Shown here: piece by piece, positions 26,701-35,604 of the stretch
Layout of the letters: the number at the start of each line of letters is the position of its first letter
Numbering within the stretch: position 1 is the stretch's first letter
NCBI GenBank assembly: GCA_036560485.1
Contig: DATBRC010000054.1
Span: 1-64,000, forward strand
DNA length: 64,000 nt
Reading direction: 5' to 3'
Origin: DATBRC01 sp036560485
Lineage (GTDB): Bacteria > Pseudomonadota > Gammaproteobacteria > Burkholderiales > Burkholderiaceae_D
Notes under the pieces: model-generated
Told to the model about the DNA's origin: nothing
Seen by the model: the letters and a program-made list of their open reading frames with translations, nothing else
The model's database searches: none
Made by a program: the position numbers and the translations under genes

Positions 26701-27954
26701 TTACATATTCGCGATCATCACATCGCCAAAACCGGAACACGACACTTGTGTCGCGCCTTCCATCAAACGCGCAAAGTCATATGTTACTTTCTTCGATGCG
26801 ATTGAGTTTTGCATAGAGTCGATAATCAGGTCAGCCGCTTCCAGCCAGCCCATGTGACGCAACATCATTTCCGCCGACAAAATCAATGAGCCTGGATTGA
26901 CGTAATCCTTGCCCGCATATTTTGGCGCCGTGCCGTGTGTCGCTTCGAACATTGCAACAGAGTCGGACAAGTTTGCACCTGGCGCAATACCGATACCACC
27001 CACTTGCGCTGCCAATGCATCGGAAATGTAATCGCCATTCAAGTTCAATGTCGCGATGACACTATACTCGGCTGGACGCAACAAGATCTGCTGCAAGAAT
27101 GCATCAGCAATGGAATCCTTGATGATGATGTCCTTGCCGGTTTTCGGATTCTTGAATTTGCACCATGGACCGCCATCGATCAATTGTGCATCGAATTCTT
27201 TTTGCGCCAATGCATAAGCCCAATCACGGAAACCACCTTCGGTGTATTTCATGATGTTGCCTTTGTGGACTATGGTCACGGATGGCTTGTCGTTGTCGAT
27301 TGCATACTGAATCGCTTTGCGCACCAAACGCTCGGTGCCTTCGCGCGATACGGGCTTGATGCCGATGCCGGATGATCCCGGGAAACGAATCTTCTTGACG
27401 CCCATTTCCTTGATCAGGAATTCGATGACTTTCTTCGCGCCATCGGAGCCTTCTTGCCATTCGATACCTGCGTAGATGTCTTCGGAATTTTCACGGAAGA
27501 TGACCATGTCGGTTTTTTCCGGCTCTTTCACAGGTGATGGGACACCTTTGAAATAACGTACTGGACGCAAGCAGACATACAAATCCAGTTCTTGACGCAA
27601 TGCGACGTTCAATGAGCGGATGCCGCCACCGACTGGTGTCGTTAATGGTCCCTTGATTGAAACGACATAATCCTTTAATACCTTCAGGGTTTCTTCCGGC
27701 AACCAGACGTCGGGACCATAGACCTTGGTCGATTTTTCACCCGCATAAATTTCCATCCAGCTGATCTGGCGCTTGCCGCCATAGGCTTTTTTCACGGCCG
27801 CATCGACCACCTTGATCATGACCGGGCTGATATCGACGCCGGTGCCGTCACCTTCGATATACGGAATAATGGGATGATCTGGCACGTTCAACGAGAAATC
27901 GGCGTTGACGGTGATTTTCTTGCCATCGGCTGGTACTTTGATATGTTGATACAT
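26701..27954 (-). CDS. icd: NADP-dependent isocitrate dehydrogenase
   Basis: The 417-residue product starts MYQHIKVPADGKKITVNADF. It has the Icd active-site segments YIEGDGTGVDI, RENSEDIYAGIEW, the phosphorylatable-Ser-type loop (FPGSSGIGIKPVSREGTERLVRKAI), KGNIMKYTEGGFRDW and ATHGTAPKYAGKDYVNPGS. It converts isocitrate to 2-oxoglutarate in the TCA cycle and so supplies the carbon skeleton for ammonium assimilation. The ATG at 27954 is preferred; the open frame continues 54 codons upstream without family sequence. Confidence 0.95.
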   Translation of the reverse strand: MYQHIKVPADGKKITVNADFSLNVPDHPIIPYIEGDGTGVDISPVMIKVVDAAVKKAYGGKRQISWMEIYAGEKSTKVYGPDVWLPEETLKVLKDYVVSIKGPLTTPVGGGIRSLNVALRQELDLYVCLRPVRYFKGVPSPVKEPEKTDMVIFRENSEDIYAGIEWQEGSDGAKKVIEFLIKEMGVKKIRFPGSSGIGIKPVSREGTERLVRKAIQYAIDNDKPSVTIVHKGNIMKYTEGGFRDWAYALAQKEFDAQLIDGGPWCKFKNPKTGKDIIIKDSIADAFLQQILLRPAEYSVIATLNLNGDYISDALAAQVGGIGIAPGANLSDSVAMFEATHGTAPKYAGKDYVNPGSLILSAEMMLRHMGWLEAADLIIDSMQNSIASKKVTYDFARLMEGATQVSCSGFGDVMIANM

Positions 27955-28222
27955 CGTGAGCTCCGGAATTAAGGCGGAAAAGAGAGGTTTATATTCTTGC
28001 TTATGGCATGCTAATCCAATTGCGGGTGTATTACATAAGGCAAAAATAGAATTTCGCATTGTGCAGCAGTATTTTACTAGATGCCATCCTTTTGCGACAC
28101 TAGAGACTAGCAACAAATTTGCGCAGCCAACTATTCCAGATCAAGAAATTCAATCAAAACATTAAAATCCATCGTCATACCCTTACAAAAGATCAAGCCA
28201 GCGACTGCTTGATGCGATCAAG

Positions 28223-28789
28223 ATGCCACTTATACTGTTCAACAAGCCGTTTCACGTCATGTGCCAATTCTCACCGCATGCGACGCGCGATACTTTGGCT
28301 GAATACATCGACATCCCCAATATCTATCCAGCTGGTCGCTTGGACGCTGATAGTGAAGGCCTGCTTTTGCTTACGGATGATGGCCGTCTTCAACACCAAA
28401 TCAGCCATCCACTTCACAAGCAGCCCAAAACTTACTTGGTGCAAGTAGAAGGCATTCCGGACCGATCCATATTGAATCGTTTAAGCGCGCCATTGGATTT
28501 AGGAGATTTCATTACCAAGCCATGCGAAGTCAAACATGTCCATGCGCCTGAATGGCTGTGGCCTCGCAATCCACCCATCAGGCAACGCGCGGATGCACCC
28601 ACAAGTTGGTTGGCCATTACGATTTCGGAAGGCAAAAATCGACAAATCAGACGCATGACCGCCTCGGTAGGTTTACCTACATTGCGTCTAGTGCGGATAT
28701 CTATTGGTCCATTTAACTTGGAAGATAATCCGCTTTGGCCAGGCGAATGGTGCGAGGTTTCTTCTACTAAGCTTGATGTCAATGCGTAA
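28223..28789 (+). CDS. rluE: 23S rRNA pseudouridine synthase, RluE type
   Basis: The 188-residue product lacks the S4 domain and is a short RsuA/RluB/E/F-type enzyme. It starts LILFNKPFHVMCQFSP, the catalytic Asp lies in PAGRLDADSEGLLLLTDDG, and GKNRQIRRMTASVGLPTLRLVR follows. RluE modifies U2457 of 23S rRNA in E. coli; the exact target here is assumed from length and similarity. The gene diverges from icd with 268 bp between starts. Confidence 0.85.
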   Translation: MPLILFNKPFHVMCQFSPHATRDTLAEYIDIPNIYPAGRLDADSEGLLLLTDDGRLQHQISHPLHKQPKTYLVQVEGIPDRSILNRLSAPLDLGDFITKPCEVKHVHAPEWLWPRNPPIRQRADAPTSWLAITISEGKNRQIRRMTASVGLPTLRLVRISIGPFNLEDNPLWPGEWCEVSSTKLDVNA

Positions 28790-28980
28790 CGTTAAACGGC
28801 GATTCACCACAATATTCCAACATGGAAATTTATTGCGCCGAGAACATTGATTTGCTCTCGGCTTTTTGAAAAAATTTGTTTTTTGCAAAAATCTTGTCAA
28901 CCGCCAGCATTTTCCCTCGTTATTTGCAGTGATTCATCAGAATCGCTGTTTTCTTAACATGTTAACTGAAAGACATCAAA

Positions 28981-29178
28981 ATGAACAAACTTATCGCTGC
29001 TTTGGTTGCTGGCCTGTTCGCAACTTCCGTTTTCGCTGCTGACGCAATGGCTCCAGCATCTGCATCCGCTTCTGCACCTGCTGCTTCCGCACCAGCTAAG
29101 AAAGCTAAGAAAGCTAAAGCTAAGAAAGCTAAGAAAGCTAAAGCTTCTGCTGAAGCTTCTGCTGCAGCTTCCAAGTAA
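28981..29178 (+). CDS. small secreted Ala/Lys/Ser-rich peptide
   Basis: The 65-residue product has a clear signal peptide (MNKLIAALVAGLFATSVFAA). The mature ~45 residues are built almost only from Ala, Lys, Ser and Pro (ASASASAPAASAPA, KKAKKAKAKKAKKAKASAEAS). It would be a strongly basic periplasmic or exported peptide, with composition like a histone H1 tail. GAAAGACATCAAA precedes the ATG. A strong terminator follows, so it is a single-gene transcript. Similar short ORFs occur in Oxalobacteraceae; function unknown. Confidence 0.65.
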   Translation: MNKLIAALVAGLFATSVFAADAMAPASASASAPAASAPAKKAKKAKAKKAKKAKASAEASAAASK

Positions 29179-29197
29179 TTGGCGCTTTAGTAGTACC

Positions 29198-29226
29198 AAA
29201 AAAGGCAGGCTCGTCCTGCCTTTTTT
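29198..29226 (+). terminator. intrinsic terminator
   Basis: AAAAAAGGCAGG-CTCGT-CCTGCCTTTTTT is a perfect stem ending in a T run, 20 bp after the small basic peptide gene. Confidence 0.9.
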
Positions 29227-29281
29227 GTTTCCGTTATCTTTTCGATCCTATCCATTACTAAGGGTATATTGAATCATAAAC

Positions 29282-29731
29282 ATGAACAGCCTTCGTTATC
29301 TAACCGCCACACTCGCAATCACAAGTATCACTTTTGTCACGGGCATTGCTTTCGCACAGCAGGTAGCCAAATTCCCGGTTATGTCGCTCAGCTCAGGCAT
29401 ATATGTTATCAAGGCTGAAGTCGCCGCCAATGATGCCCAGCGTGAACAAGGCTTAATGTTCCGCCAAAAAATGGGGCAAAATGAAGGCATGGTGTTTTTG
29501 TTCGACACCCCATCCAATGTTTGCATGTGGATGAAAAATACCTTGATTCCTTTGTCCGTTGCCTTCATGGATGCCGATGGCAAAATCATCAATATTGAAG
29601 ACATGGCGCCACAGACTACCGAATCGCACTGTGCGAAAAAACCGGCCAAATATGCATTGGAAATGAATCGCGGCTGGTTCAAACAGAAAAATATCAAACC
29701 AAATAGCGCCATTGATGGGCTGCCACGATAA
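29282..29731 (+). CDS. DUF192 family secreted protein
   Basis: The 149-residue product has a signal peptide (MNSLRYLTATLAITSITFVTG...AFA). A DUF192 domain follows: QREQGLMFRQKMGQNEGMVFLF, CMWMKNTLIPLSVAFMDADGKI and MAPQTTESHCAKKPAKYALEMNRGWF. The function of DUF192 is unresolved; some are small periplasmic proteins near transporters. It lies 55 bp after a terminator, so it has its own promoter. Confidence 0.85.
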   Translation: MNSLRYLTATLAITSITFVTGIAFAQQVAKFPVMSLSSGIYVIKAEVAANDAQREQGLMFRQKMGQNEGMVFLFDTPSNVCMWMKNTLIPLSVAFMDADGKIINIEDMAPQTTESHCAKKPAKYALEMNRGWFKQKNIKPNSAIDGLPR

Positions 29732-29815
29732 CTGTTAGTAAGTTACCACTCACGTATTGATAATACTGATTACCTGATATCTTTTCAGATTCAGAATGAG
29801 ACTGCGTAAACGACA

Positions 29816-29843
29816 AAAGCCGCATGGAACATCATGCGGCTTT
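29816..29843. terminator. bidirectional stem-loop terminator
   Basis: AAAGCCGCATG-GAACAT-CATGCGGCTTT is a perfect 11-bp stem followed by ATTTTTC on the plus strand. It sits between the convergent DUF192 gene and rpsT. A second perfect stem (CTGCTCTAT-CGA-ATAGAGCAG, 29864-29884) lies nearer rpsT. Confidence 0.8.
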
Positions 29844-29896
29844 ATTTTTCAACTTGTCATTACCTGCTCTATCGAATAGAGCAGATTGGTGTCTAT

Positions 29897-30160
29897 TTAT
29901 GCAAGCGCCTTCAAGGCAGCAGCTAAACGGCTCTTATGGCGAGCAGCCTTGTTCTTGTGAATAATTTTCTTGTCGGCAATACTATCGATCGTCGAAACAG
30001 ACGATTTGAAAATCTGCGCTGCAGCAGCTTTATCACCACCTTCGATCGCTTTACGGACAGCTTTGATTGCTGTGCGCAGGGTCGAACGCTGGCTTGAATT
30101 ATGAGCGTTTTGCTTGACTGCTTGACGAGCACGTTTGCGTGCTTGCGCTGTATTTGCCAT
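29897..30160 (-). CDS. rpsT: 30S ribosomal protein S20
   Basis: The 87-residue basic product MANTAQARKRARQAVKQNAHN...RSTLRTAIKAVRKAI...KIIHKNKAARHKSRLAAALKAL is S20. It binds the 5' domain of 16S rRNA early in 30S assembly. It is a single-gene unit divergent from murJ, the common betaproteobacterial arrangement. Confidence 0.95.
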   Translation of the reverse strand: MANTAQARKRARQAVKQNAHNSSQRSTLRTAIKAVRKAIEGGDKAAAAQIFKSSVSTIDSIADKKIIHKNKAARHKSRLAAALKALA

Positions 30161-30410
30161 GACTATTTCCTAAAACGAGGTCGAGGTGCCTTCGCCGATA
30201 ACCAATAAAAGCGAGGCTGAATTCTGTAAAGCCGCAAATTATAACGGTTTTTCCTAAAACGAGCAACAATCGGTAATGAACAAGCTTGTTACGGTTTGCG
30301 CAACCATTTTTCCTGCCATCATAAACAAAAAAACAAGAATAAGATCCAGTAAAAATAAGAGCTCTATCCTTCCACCATAACAAGAACACGACCAGCTATA
30401 ATTCCGCTCC

Positions 30411-31961
30411 ATGAACTTGCATAAAACGCTTGCCACCGTCTCTGGCATGACGATGCTCTCGCGCATAACTGGCCTCATTCGAGAGTTTTTAATTGCACGC
30501 GCGTTCGGAGTATCGGCTTATACAGACGCCTATTTCATCGCATTCCGCATTCCCAATTTACTGCGCCGGCTTTTCGCCGAAGGTGCATTTTCCCAAGCCT
30601 TCGTGCCAATTCTGGCGGAATACAAGAATCAACGAGGCAATGTCGCGACCAAAGAGTTAACCGACCATGTCGCTACCGTTCTCACGTGGACCTTATTTCT
30701 AACCTGTTTGCTGGGCATCATTGCCGCCCCAACTGTCGTGTTCATCATGGCCACTGGCCTCAAATCGGATATCAACGCGTTTGATGCATCGGTTACGATG
30801 ACCCGCATCATGTTTCCTTATATTGGATTCATGTCTTTCGTGGCGCTCGCCGGCGGGATCTTGAATACTTGGCGCGAATTTAAAATTCCTGCGTTCACAC
30901 CTGTATTGCTTAATCTGACCACGATTTTGGCAATTTTTTTACTTGTTCCATTGCTTAAACAACCAATTTACTCATTAGCCATCGCCGTCTTCATCGGCGG
31001 CGTATTGCAAATGGCGATCCAGGTTCCCGCGCTGATCAAGATCGGCATGCTGCCAAGCCTTAGCTGGAATCCGGCTTTTGCGTTAGGCGATCCAGGTGTG
31101 CGGCGCGTATTAAGACAAATGGTTCCTGCTGTACTCGCCGTCTCGGTCGGACAAATCAGCCTGATGATTAACACCAACATCGCTTCTCGTTTAGTACACG
31201 GCAGTGTTTCGTGGTTGACGTATGCAGACCGCTTGATGGAATTTCCGACTGCCTTGCTCGGTGTGGCACTTGGCACTATCTTGCTGCCTAGTCTATCCAA
31301 GGCAAATTCAGATGGTGACAAGACTGAATATTCCGCCTTGCTCGATTGGGGCTTGCGCCTGACTTTCATGCTGGCCGCTCCTGCGGCAGTCGGCCTTGTT
31401 ACCTTGTCCATTCCCCTGACCACTACGCTGTTTCACTACGGAAGATTTGATGAACTCTCGGTCACCATGACCGGAAGAGCATTGATTGCTTATGGCGTCG
31501 GTTTAATCGGCCTTATCCTGGTTAAAATCCTCGCGCCAGGTTTTTATGCGAAACAGGATATCCGAACACCAGTCAAAATCGGTATCGGCATATTGGTCGC
31601 CACACAATTGCTCAATTATCTCTTCGTACCCCGAATCGGCCACGCAGGCTTGGCACTGTCAATTGGTCTCGGAGCATGTTTGAATGCAGGTTTTCTGTTC
31701 TGGGGTTTGCGCCATAAAAATATTTATGTGCCGCATAAAGGTTGGCTTCTTTTCCTCGCGAAATTAACCGGTGCGTTATTCCTGATGGGCGGCGTGGCGT
31801 TGTGGTCATCCGGACATTTCAATTGGATCGGGATGCACGCGCATCCATTCCAACGGATTGGCGCTTTGGCGCTGGTGATGACGGCATGCATGGCAACGTA
31901 TTTTGGTGCGCTGGCAGTAATGGGCTTTCGCTTGAAGGATTTCAAACGCGTATCGGTTTGA
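30411..31961 (+). CDS. murJ: lipid II flippase MurJ
   Basis: The 516-residue product has about 14 membrane helices. It starts TLATVSGMTMLSRITGLIREFLIARAFGVSAYTDAYFIAFRIPNLLRRLFAEGAFSQAFVP, the highly conserved MviN/MurJ N-terminus with its essential Arg residues. It flips lipid II across the inner membrane for peptidoglycan synthesis. Later helices have LTYADRLMEFPTALLGVALGTILLP and LFHYGRF. The start at 30411 is canonical. Confidence 0.95.
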   Translation: MNLHKTLATVSGMTMLSRITGLIREFLIARAFGVSAYTDAYFIAFRIPNLLRRLFAEGAFSQAFVPILAEYKNQRGNVATKELTDHVATVLTWTLFLTCLLGIIAAPTVVFIMATGLKSDINAFDASVTMTRIMFPYIGFMSFVALAGGILNTWREFKIPAFTPVLLNLTTILAIFLLVPLLKQPIYSLAIAVFIGGVLQMAIQVPALIKIGMLPSLSWNPAFALGDPGVRRVLRQMVPAVLAVSVGQISLMINTNIASRLVHGSVSWLTYADRLMEFPTALLGVALGTILLPSLSKANSDGDKTEYSALLDWGLRLTFMLAAPAAVGLVTLSIPLTTTLFHYGRFDELSVTMTGRALIAYGVGLIGLILVKILAPGFYAKQDIRTPVKIGIGILVATQLLNYLFVPRIGHAGLALSIGLGACLNAGFLFWGLRHKNIYVPHKGWLLFLAKLTGALFLMGGVALWSSGHFNWIGMHAHPFQRIGALALVMTACMATYFGALAVMGFRLKDFKRVSV

Positions 31962-32034
31962 TTTTTTTATGGTGAGCACAGAATCTTGGGCGCACTCTTT
32001 ATTTGCTGATGCCATCGTTATATGATGGTGCCAC

Positions 32035-32874
32035 ATGAAGATCAAATCTCTGGATTATTTTGCATCGCTGGTTCAACAAGACGACACCATTCCCTTGTTC
32101 GAAGCTGCTTTGACTATTGCTCAGGATAGCGATCCACTACTGGATCTCACTGCAATTCAGGCCGAGGTCGATACGTTCGCCGCTGCCCTGCAACAACGGC
32201 TGGCATCTGACGCCTCACATGTTCAGAAACTGCGACTGCTGAACCACTATTTTTACCAGGAACTAGGCTTCGCAGGCAACGTCAACGATTATTACGATCC
32301 CAACAATAGCTATCTGCATCGTGTCATCCACACACGGCGGGGCATTCCGATTTCTCTGGCGATTGTCTACATGGAATTGGCACAGCAAATCGGTTTGCAT
32401 GTGAAAGGCGTTTCATTCCCCGGGCATTTTTTAATGAAGCTCTCAGTGCAATCCGGCGACATCATCCTCGATCCTTTCAATGGAGCGAGCTTGTCGCGCG
32501 AAGATCTGGAAGAGCGGCTGGAACCGTTTCTGGAACAACAAAACTCAGCGACCGAAAGACCATTGGCGCTCTACCTCGAAACTGCACATCCACGCGAAAT
32601 TCTGGTGCGCATGCTGCGTAATTTGAAAACACTTTTCGTTGAACATCAATTGTGGGAGCGCGTACTCGGCGTGCAACAGCGTTTGGTCATTTTACTGCCC
32701 GAGGATATTACCGAGCGGCGTGATCGAGGATTGGTCTATGCCAACCTCGAATGTCCATTGGCCGCATTGCAGGATCTGGAAGCGTATTTATCGGAACGCC
32801 CATATGCAACAGATGCTGAATTGTTGCGCGAGAAATTGCCTGAGTTACGCGAAGCCTGCAAAAAAATGAATTGA
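32035..32874 (+). CDS. SirB1 family transglutaminase-like / TPR protein
   Basis: The 279-residue product has the SirB1 N-domain (LRLLNHYFYQELGFAGN, NDYYDPNNSYLHRVIHTRRGIPISLAIVYMELA and VSFPGHFLMKL), which resembles a transglutaminase fold. A C-terminal TPR-like segment (RGLVYANLECPLAALQDLEAYL) follows. The family is widespread, and its biochemical role is not settled despite the historical name. It starts 73 bp after murJ on the same strand and may be co-transcribed with it. Confidence 0.82.
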   Translation: MKIKSLDYFASLVQQDDTIPLFEAALTIAQDSDPLLDLTAIQAEVDTFAAALQQRLASDASHVQKLRLLNHYFYQELGFAGNVNDYYDPNNSYLHRVIHTRRGIPISLAIVYMELAQQIGLHVKGVSFPGHFLMKLSVQSGDIILDPFNGASLSREDLEERLEPFLEQQNSATERPLALYLETAHPREILVRMLRNLKTLFVEHQLWERVLGVQQRLVILLPEDITERRDRGLVYANLECPLAALQDLEAYLSERPYATDAELLREKLPELREACKKMN

Positions 32875-32883
32875 TGGCAGGTT

Positions 32884-32901
32884 TCGCTATTTATTTAGCG
32901 A
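32884..32901. terminator. short stem-loop between convergent genes
   Basis: TCGCTA-TTTATT-TAGCGA lies in the 33 bp between the convergent SirB1-like gene and uup. The stem is short and lacks a clean T run, so terminator function is tentative. Confidence 0.4.
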
Positions 32902-32907
32902 GACGAT

Positions 32908-34815
32908 TTAAGCTTTACTACGCGCTTCAATCGCTTCCCACTTCTCCAACGCCTCCATCAATTGCTCGTCAATTTCGGCAAAGCGTTGGTTGAGCCGCTG
33001 CACTTCCTGCGCTTTCTGTTTATACAAATCCGGATCAGCCAACTGCTGCGAAATTGTTTTTTGCTCGTCTTCCAGCTTCGCAATCAGGATCGGCAATTCT
33101 TCCATTTCACGCTGCTCTTTGTAGCTCAGTTTTTTCTGTTTCGCGGATGCTGCCACTTCTTGCGCATCTGCTTTCGCACTGGATTTAGCAGTTGTCTTTG
33201 CAGATGAAGATTGCGCAGCTGTTGCACGTACACGTTCCCAGTCAGTATAGCCACCGATATATTCGCGCCATAAACCATCACCTTCCGCCACGATCACTTG
33301 CGTCACCACGTTATCGAGGAAGGTGCGGTCATGGCTGACCAAAAACACCGTGCCTTTATACTCCTCCAGCAATTCTTCCAGCAACTCCAGCGTATCGATA
33401 TCGAGATCATTGGTCGGCTCATCCAGCACCAATACATTGGCCGGTTTGGCAAACAAACGTGCCAATAGCAAACGATTGCGTTCACCACCGGACAACGATT
33501 TCACAGGAGAGCGCGCACGTTCCGGCGCGAACAGGAAATCGTTGAGATAAGTCATCACATGCTTGCGTTGACCATTGATTTCAACCCAATCACTGCCTGG
33601 AGCAATCGTATCGGCCAAGCTCGCATCCTCATTCAATTGCGCGCGCATTTGATCGAAATACGCAACCTGCAATTTGGTGCCTTGTTTGATCGTGCCGGAA
33701 TCCGGTTGATCTACGCCCAAAATCAATTTCAGCAAGGTCGTTTTGCCGGCGCCATTCGCACCAATCAACCCCACTTTGTCACCGCGTAGAATCGTTGCGG
33801 TGAAATCCTTCACAATCGCTCTGCTGCCATACGACTTATTCACATCAGTCAACTCGGCCACAATCTTGCCCGAACGATCACCGGACGACACATCAAGCTT
33901 TACCTGGCCCTGCTGCTCGCGTCGCGCGCTACGCTGCAGACGCAGTGCTTCCAGACGTCTGACGCGGCCTTCGTCGCGTACGCGACGCGCCTTGACACCT
34001 TTGCGGATCCAGACTTCTTCCTGCGCCAGGAATTTATCGAACTTTGCGTTTTCCACTTCTTCAATTTCAAGCTGCTCTGCTTTCTGCACTTCATATTTGC
34101 TGAAATTGCCGGGAAACGACAACAGTTTTCCGCGATCCAATTCGATGATGCGTGTCGCAACGTTGTCGAGAAAGCTGCGATCATGGGTGATAAACAACAC
34201 GCTACCCTTGTAATCACGTAGCAGACCTTCGAGCCACATGATCGACGTAAAGTCGAGATGGTTGGTCGGTTCATCGAGCAACAACACATCAGGCGCACTG
34301 ACCAACGCGCAAGCCAGCGCGACGCGCTTTTGCATCCCGCCGGATAGCGTACCCATCAATGAATCACGCTTCAGATTCAATCGATCCAGCGTCGTCTCTA
34401 CGCGATTATTCAGGCTCCATGCATCGGCTGCATCCAGCTTGACTTGGATGTCGTGCATGCGCTCCATCACTTCATCGTCTTTACCCAAGCCGAATTGGCC
34501 GGTCAGCGCATCGTATTCCGCCAATAGCGCCGGCAGCTCGCCCAAGCCGGACGCGACTGCATCGAACACCGACATCTCAGGTGAGAAATGCGGCTCCTGG
34601 TCGACATAGGCGATCTTGAGACCTTGCTGCATCACGAGCAGGCCATCGTCCAGTTTGGCAACGCCGGAAATGATTTTCAGCAAAGACGATTTGCCGGTAC
34701 CGTTGCGGCCAATCAAGCCGACGCGCTCACCGGTTTCCAAGGAAAATTCTGCATGATCCAGCAATGCAACGTGCCCAAACGCGAGCTGCGCATTGGAAAG
34801 TGAAATGACTGCCAT
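32908..34815 (-). CDS. uup: ABC-F type ATPase Uup
   Basis: The 635-residue soluble product has two ABC cassettes: GRNGTGKSSLL with LSGGMQKRVALACAL, and GANGAGKTTLL with LSGGERNRLLLARLF, each with DEPTNHLD or DEPTNDLD. A charged C-terminal coiled coil (KLEDEQKTISQQL...AEIDEQLMEALEKWEAIEA) completes the Uup form. There is no membrane domain. ABC-F proteins act on the ribosome, and Uup also affects transposon excision and replication intermediates in E. coli. Confidence 0.88.
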   Translation of the reverse strand: MAVISLSNAQLAFGHVALLDHAEFSLETGERVGLIGRNGTGKSSLLKIISGVAKLDDGLLVMQQGLKIAYVDQEPHFSPEMSVFDAVASGLGELPALLAEYDALTGQFGLGKDDEVMERMHDIQVKLDAADAWSLNNRVETTLDRLNLKRDSLMGTLSGGMQKRVALACALVSAPDVLLLDEPTNHLDFTSIMWLEGLLRDYKGSVLFITHDRSFLDNVATRIIELDRGKLLSFPGNFSKYEVQKAEQLEIEEVENAKFDKFLAQEEVWIRKGVKARRVRDEGRVRRLEALRLQRSARREQQGQVKLDVSSGDRSGKIVAELTDVNKSYGSRAIVKDFTATILRGDKVGLIGANGAGKTTLLKLILGVDQPDSGTIKQGTKLQVAYFDQMRAQLNEDASLADTIAPGSDWVEINGQRKHVMTYLNDFLFAPERARSPVKSLSGGERNRLLLARLFAKPANVLVLDEPTNDLDIDTLELLEELLEEYKGTVFLVSHDRTFLDNVVTQVIVAEGDGLWREYIGGYTDWERVRATAAQSSSAKTTAKSSAKADAQEVAASAKQKKLSYKEQREMEELPILIAKLEDEQKTISQQLADPDLYKQKAQEVQRLNQRFAEIDEQLMEALEKWEAIEARSKA

Positions 34816-34969
34816 AAATACCTGAAGTTGTCTGCTTGAAACGTCAGAGGACGTTTCAATTAAATGATTGAAGACCGCATTGTACCGATAGGCTCATATC
34901 GGCGCTAATCTTCACGGCTGGCTCGGCTATAATCTTGGCCGTAAGTCGGCATTATCGATTTACACGCGT

Positions 34970-35044
34970 CTCGCCGTAGTTCAATGGATAGAACAAGTGC
35001 CTCCTAAGCGCTAGATACAGGTCCGATTCCTGTCGGCGGGACCA
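34970..35044 (+). tRNA. tRNA-Arg (CCU anticodon)
   Basis: The acceptor CTCGCCG pairs with CGGCGGG, then A-CCA is encoded. The D arm is GTTC-AATGGATA-GAAC, the anticodon arm AGTGC-CTCCTAA-GCGCT (anticodon CCU), and the T arm ACAGG-TCCGATT-CCTGT. It reads the rare AGG codon. Confidence 0.88.
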
Positions 35045-35111
35045 AATCCCCTTTCAAATACATCCCCATACCCATTCGCGATACAGCATGCCTCACAATT
35101 CAGGAAATGCC

Positions 35112-35591
35112 ATGGTTGAAATTATCAATGCCGATTTGTCACTGCCAAAACATGCGGAAGCGCTCCTGACTCTTCTGAACGAATATGCTTTGGATTTAAT
35201 GGGCGGCAAGGAAGCATTGCCTGAATTTGTAAAAGCAAATTTGGTGGCCGAACTTAAACGACGTCCTTCCGCATATGTGATTCTTGCTTTTGTGGAGGAC
35301 AATCCGGCCGGCTTGATGATTGGCTTTGAAGGTTTTTCTACCTTCGCATGCAAGCCGTTAATCAATATTCACGATGTCGTTGTGGCAGAAAAATACAGAG
35401 GACACGGCATCTCCAAGAAAATGCTGTCTCATATGGAAAAAATCGCACAAGACATCGGATGCTGCAAATTGACTTTGGAAGTATTGGAAGGTAATGCTGT
35501 CGCGCAGTCTTTGTATCGTTCGTGTGGATATGAAGGTTATGCACTCGATCCGACCATGGGCAAAGCGCTGTTCTGGCAAAAGAAATTGTAA
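35112..35591 (+). CDS. GNAT family N-acetyltransferase
   Basis: The 159-residue product is a single GNAT domain. INIHDVVVAEKYRGHGISKKMLSHME holds the acetyl-CoA-binding R/Q-x-x-G-x-G/A motif (RGHGIS). CCKLTLEVLEGNAVAQSLYRSCGYEGY supplies the family's last strand-helix. The substrate is unknown. AGGAAATGCC precedes the ATG at 35112, which is preferred over one 24 bp upstream. It follows tRNA-Arg by 67 bp. Confidence 0.85.
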   Translation: MVEIINADLSLPKHAEALLTLLNEYALDLMGGKEALPEFVKANLVAELKRRPSAYVILAFVEDNPAGLMIGFEGFSTFACKPLINIHDVVVAEKYRGHGISKKMLSHMEKIAQDIGCCKLTLEVLEGNAVAQSLYRSCGYEGYALDPTMGKALFWQKKL

Positions 35592-35604
35592 CGACTCGAT
35601 GTAC

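Noticed and set aside
34928..34933. TATAAT upstream of tRNA-Arg as a promoter
   Set aside because: A perfect -10 is present about 37 bp before the tRNA, but no acceptable -35 lies at 16-18 bp, so it was not listed as a promoter.
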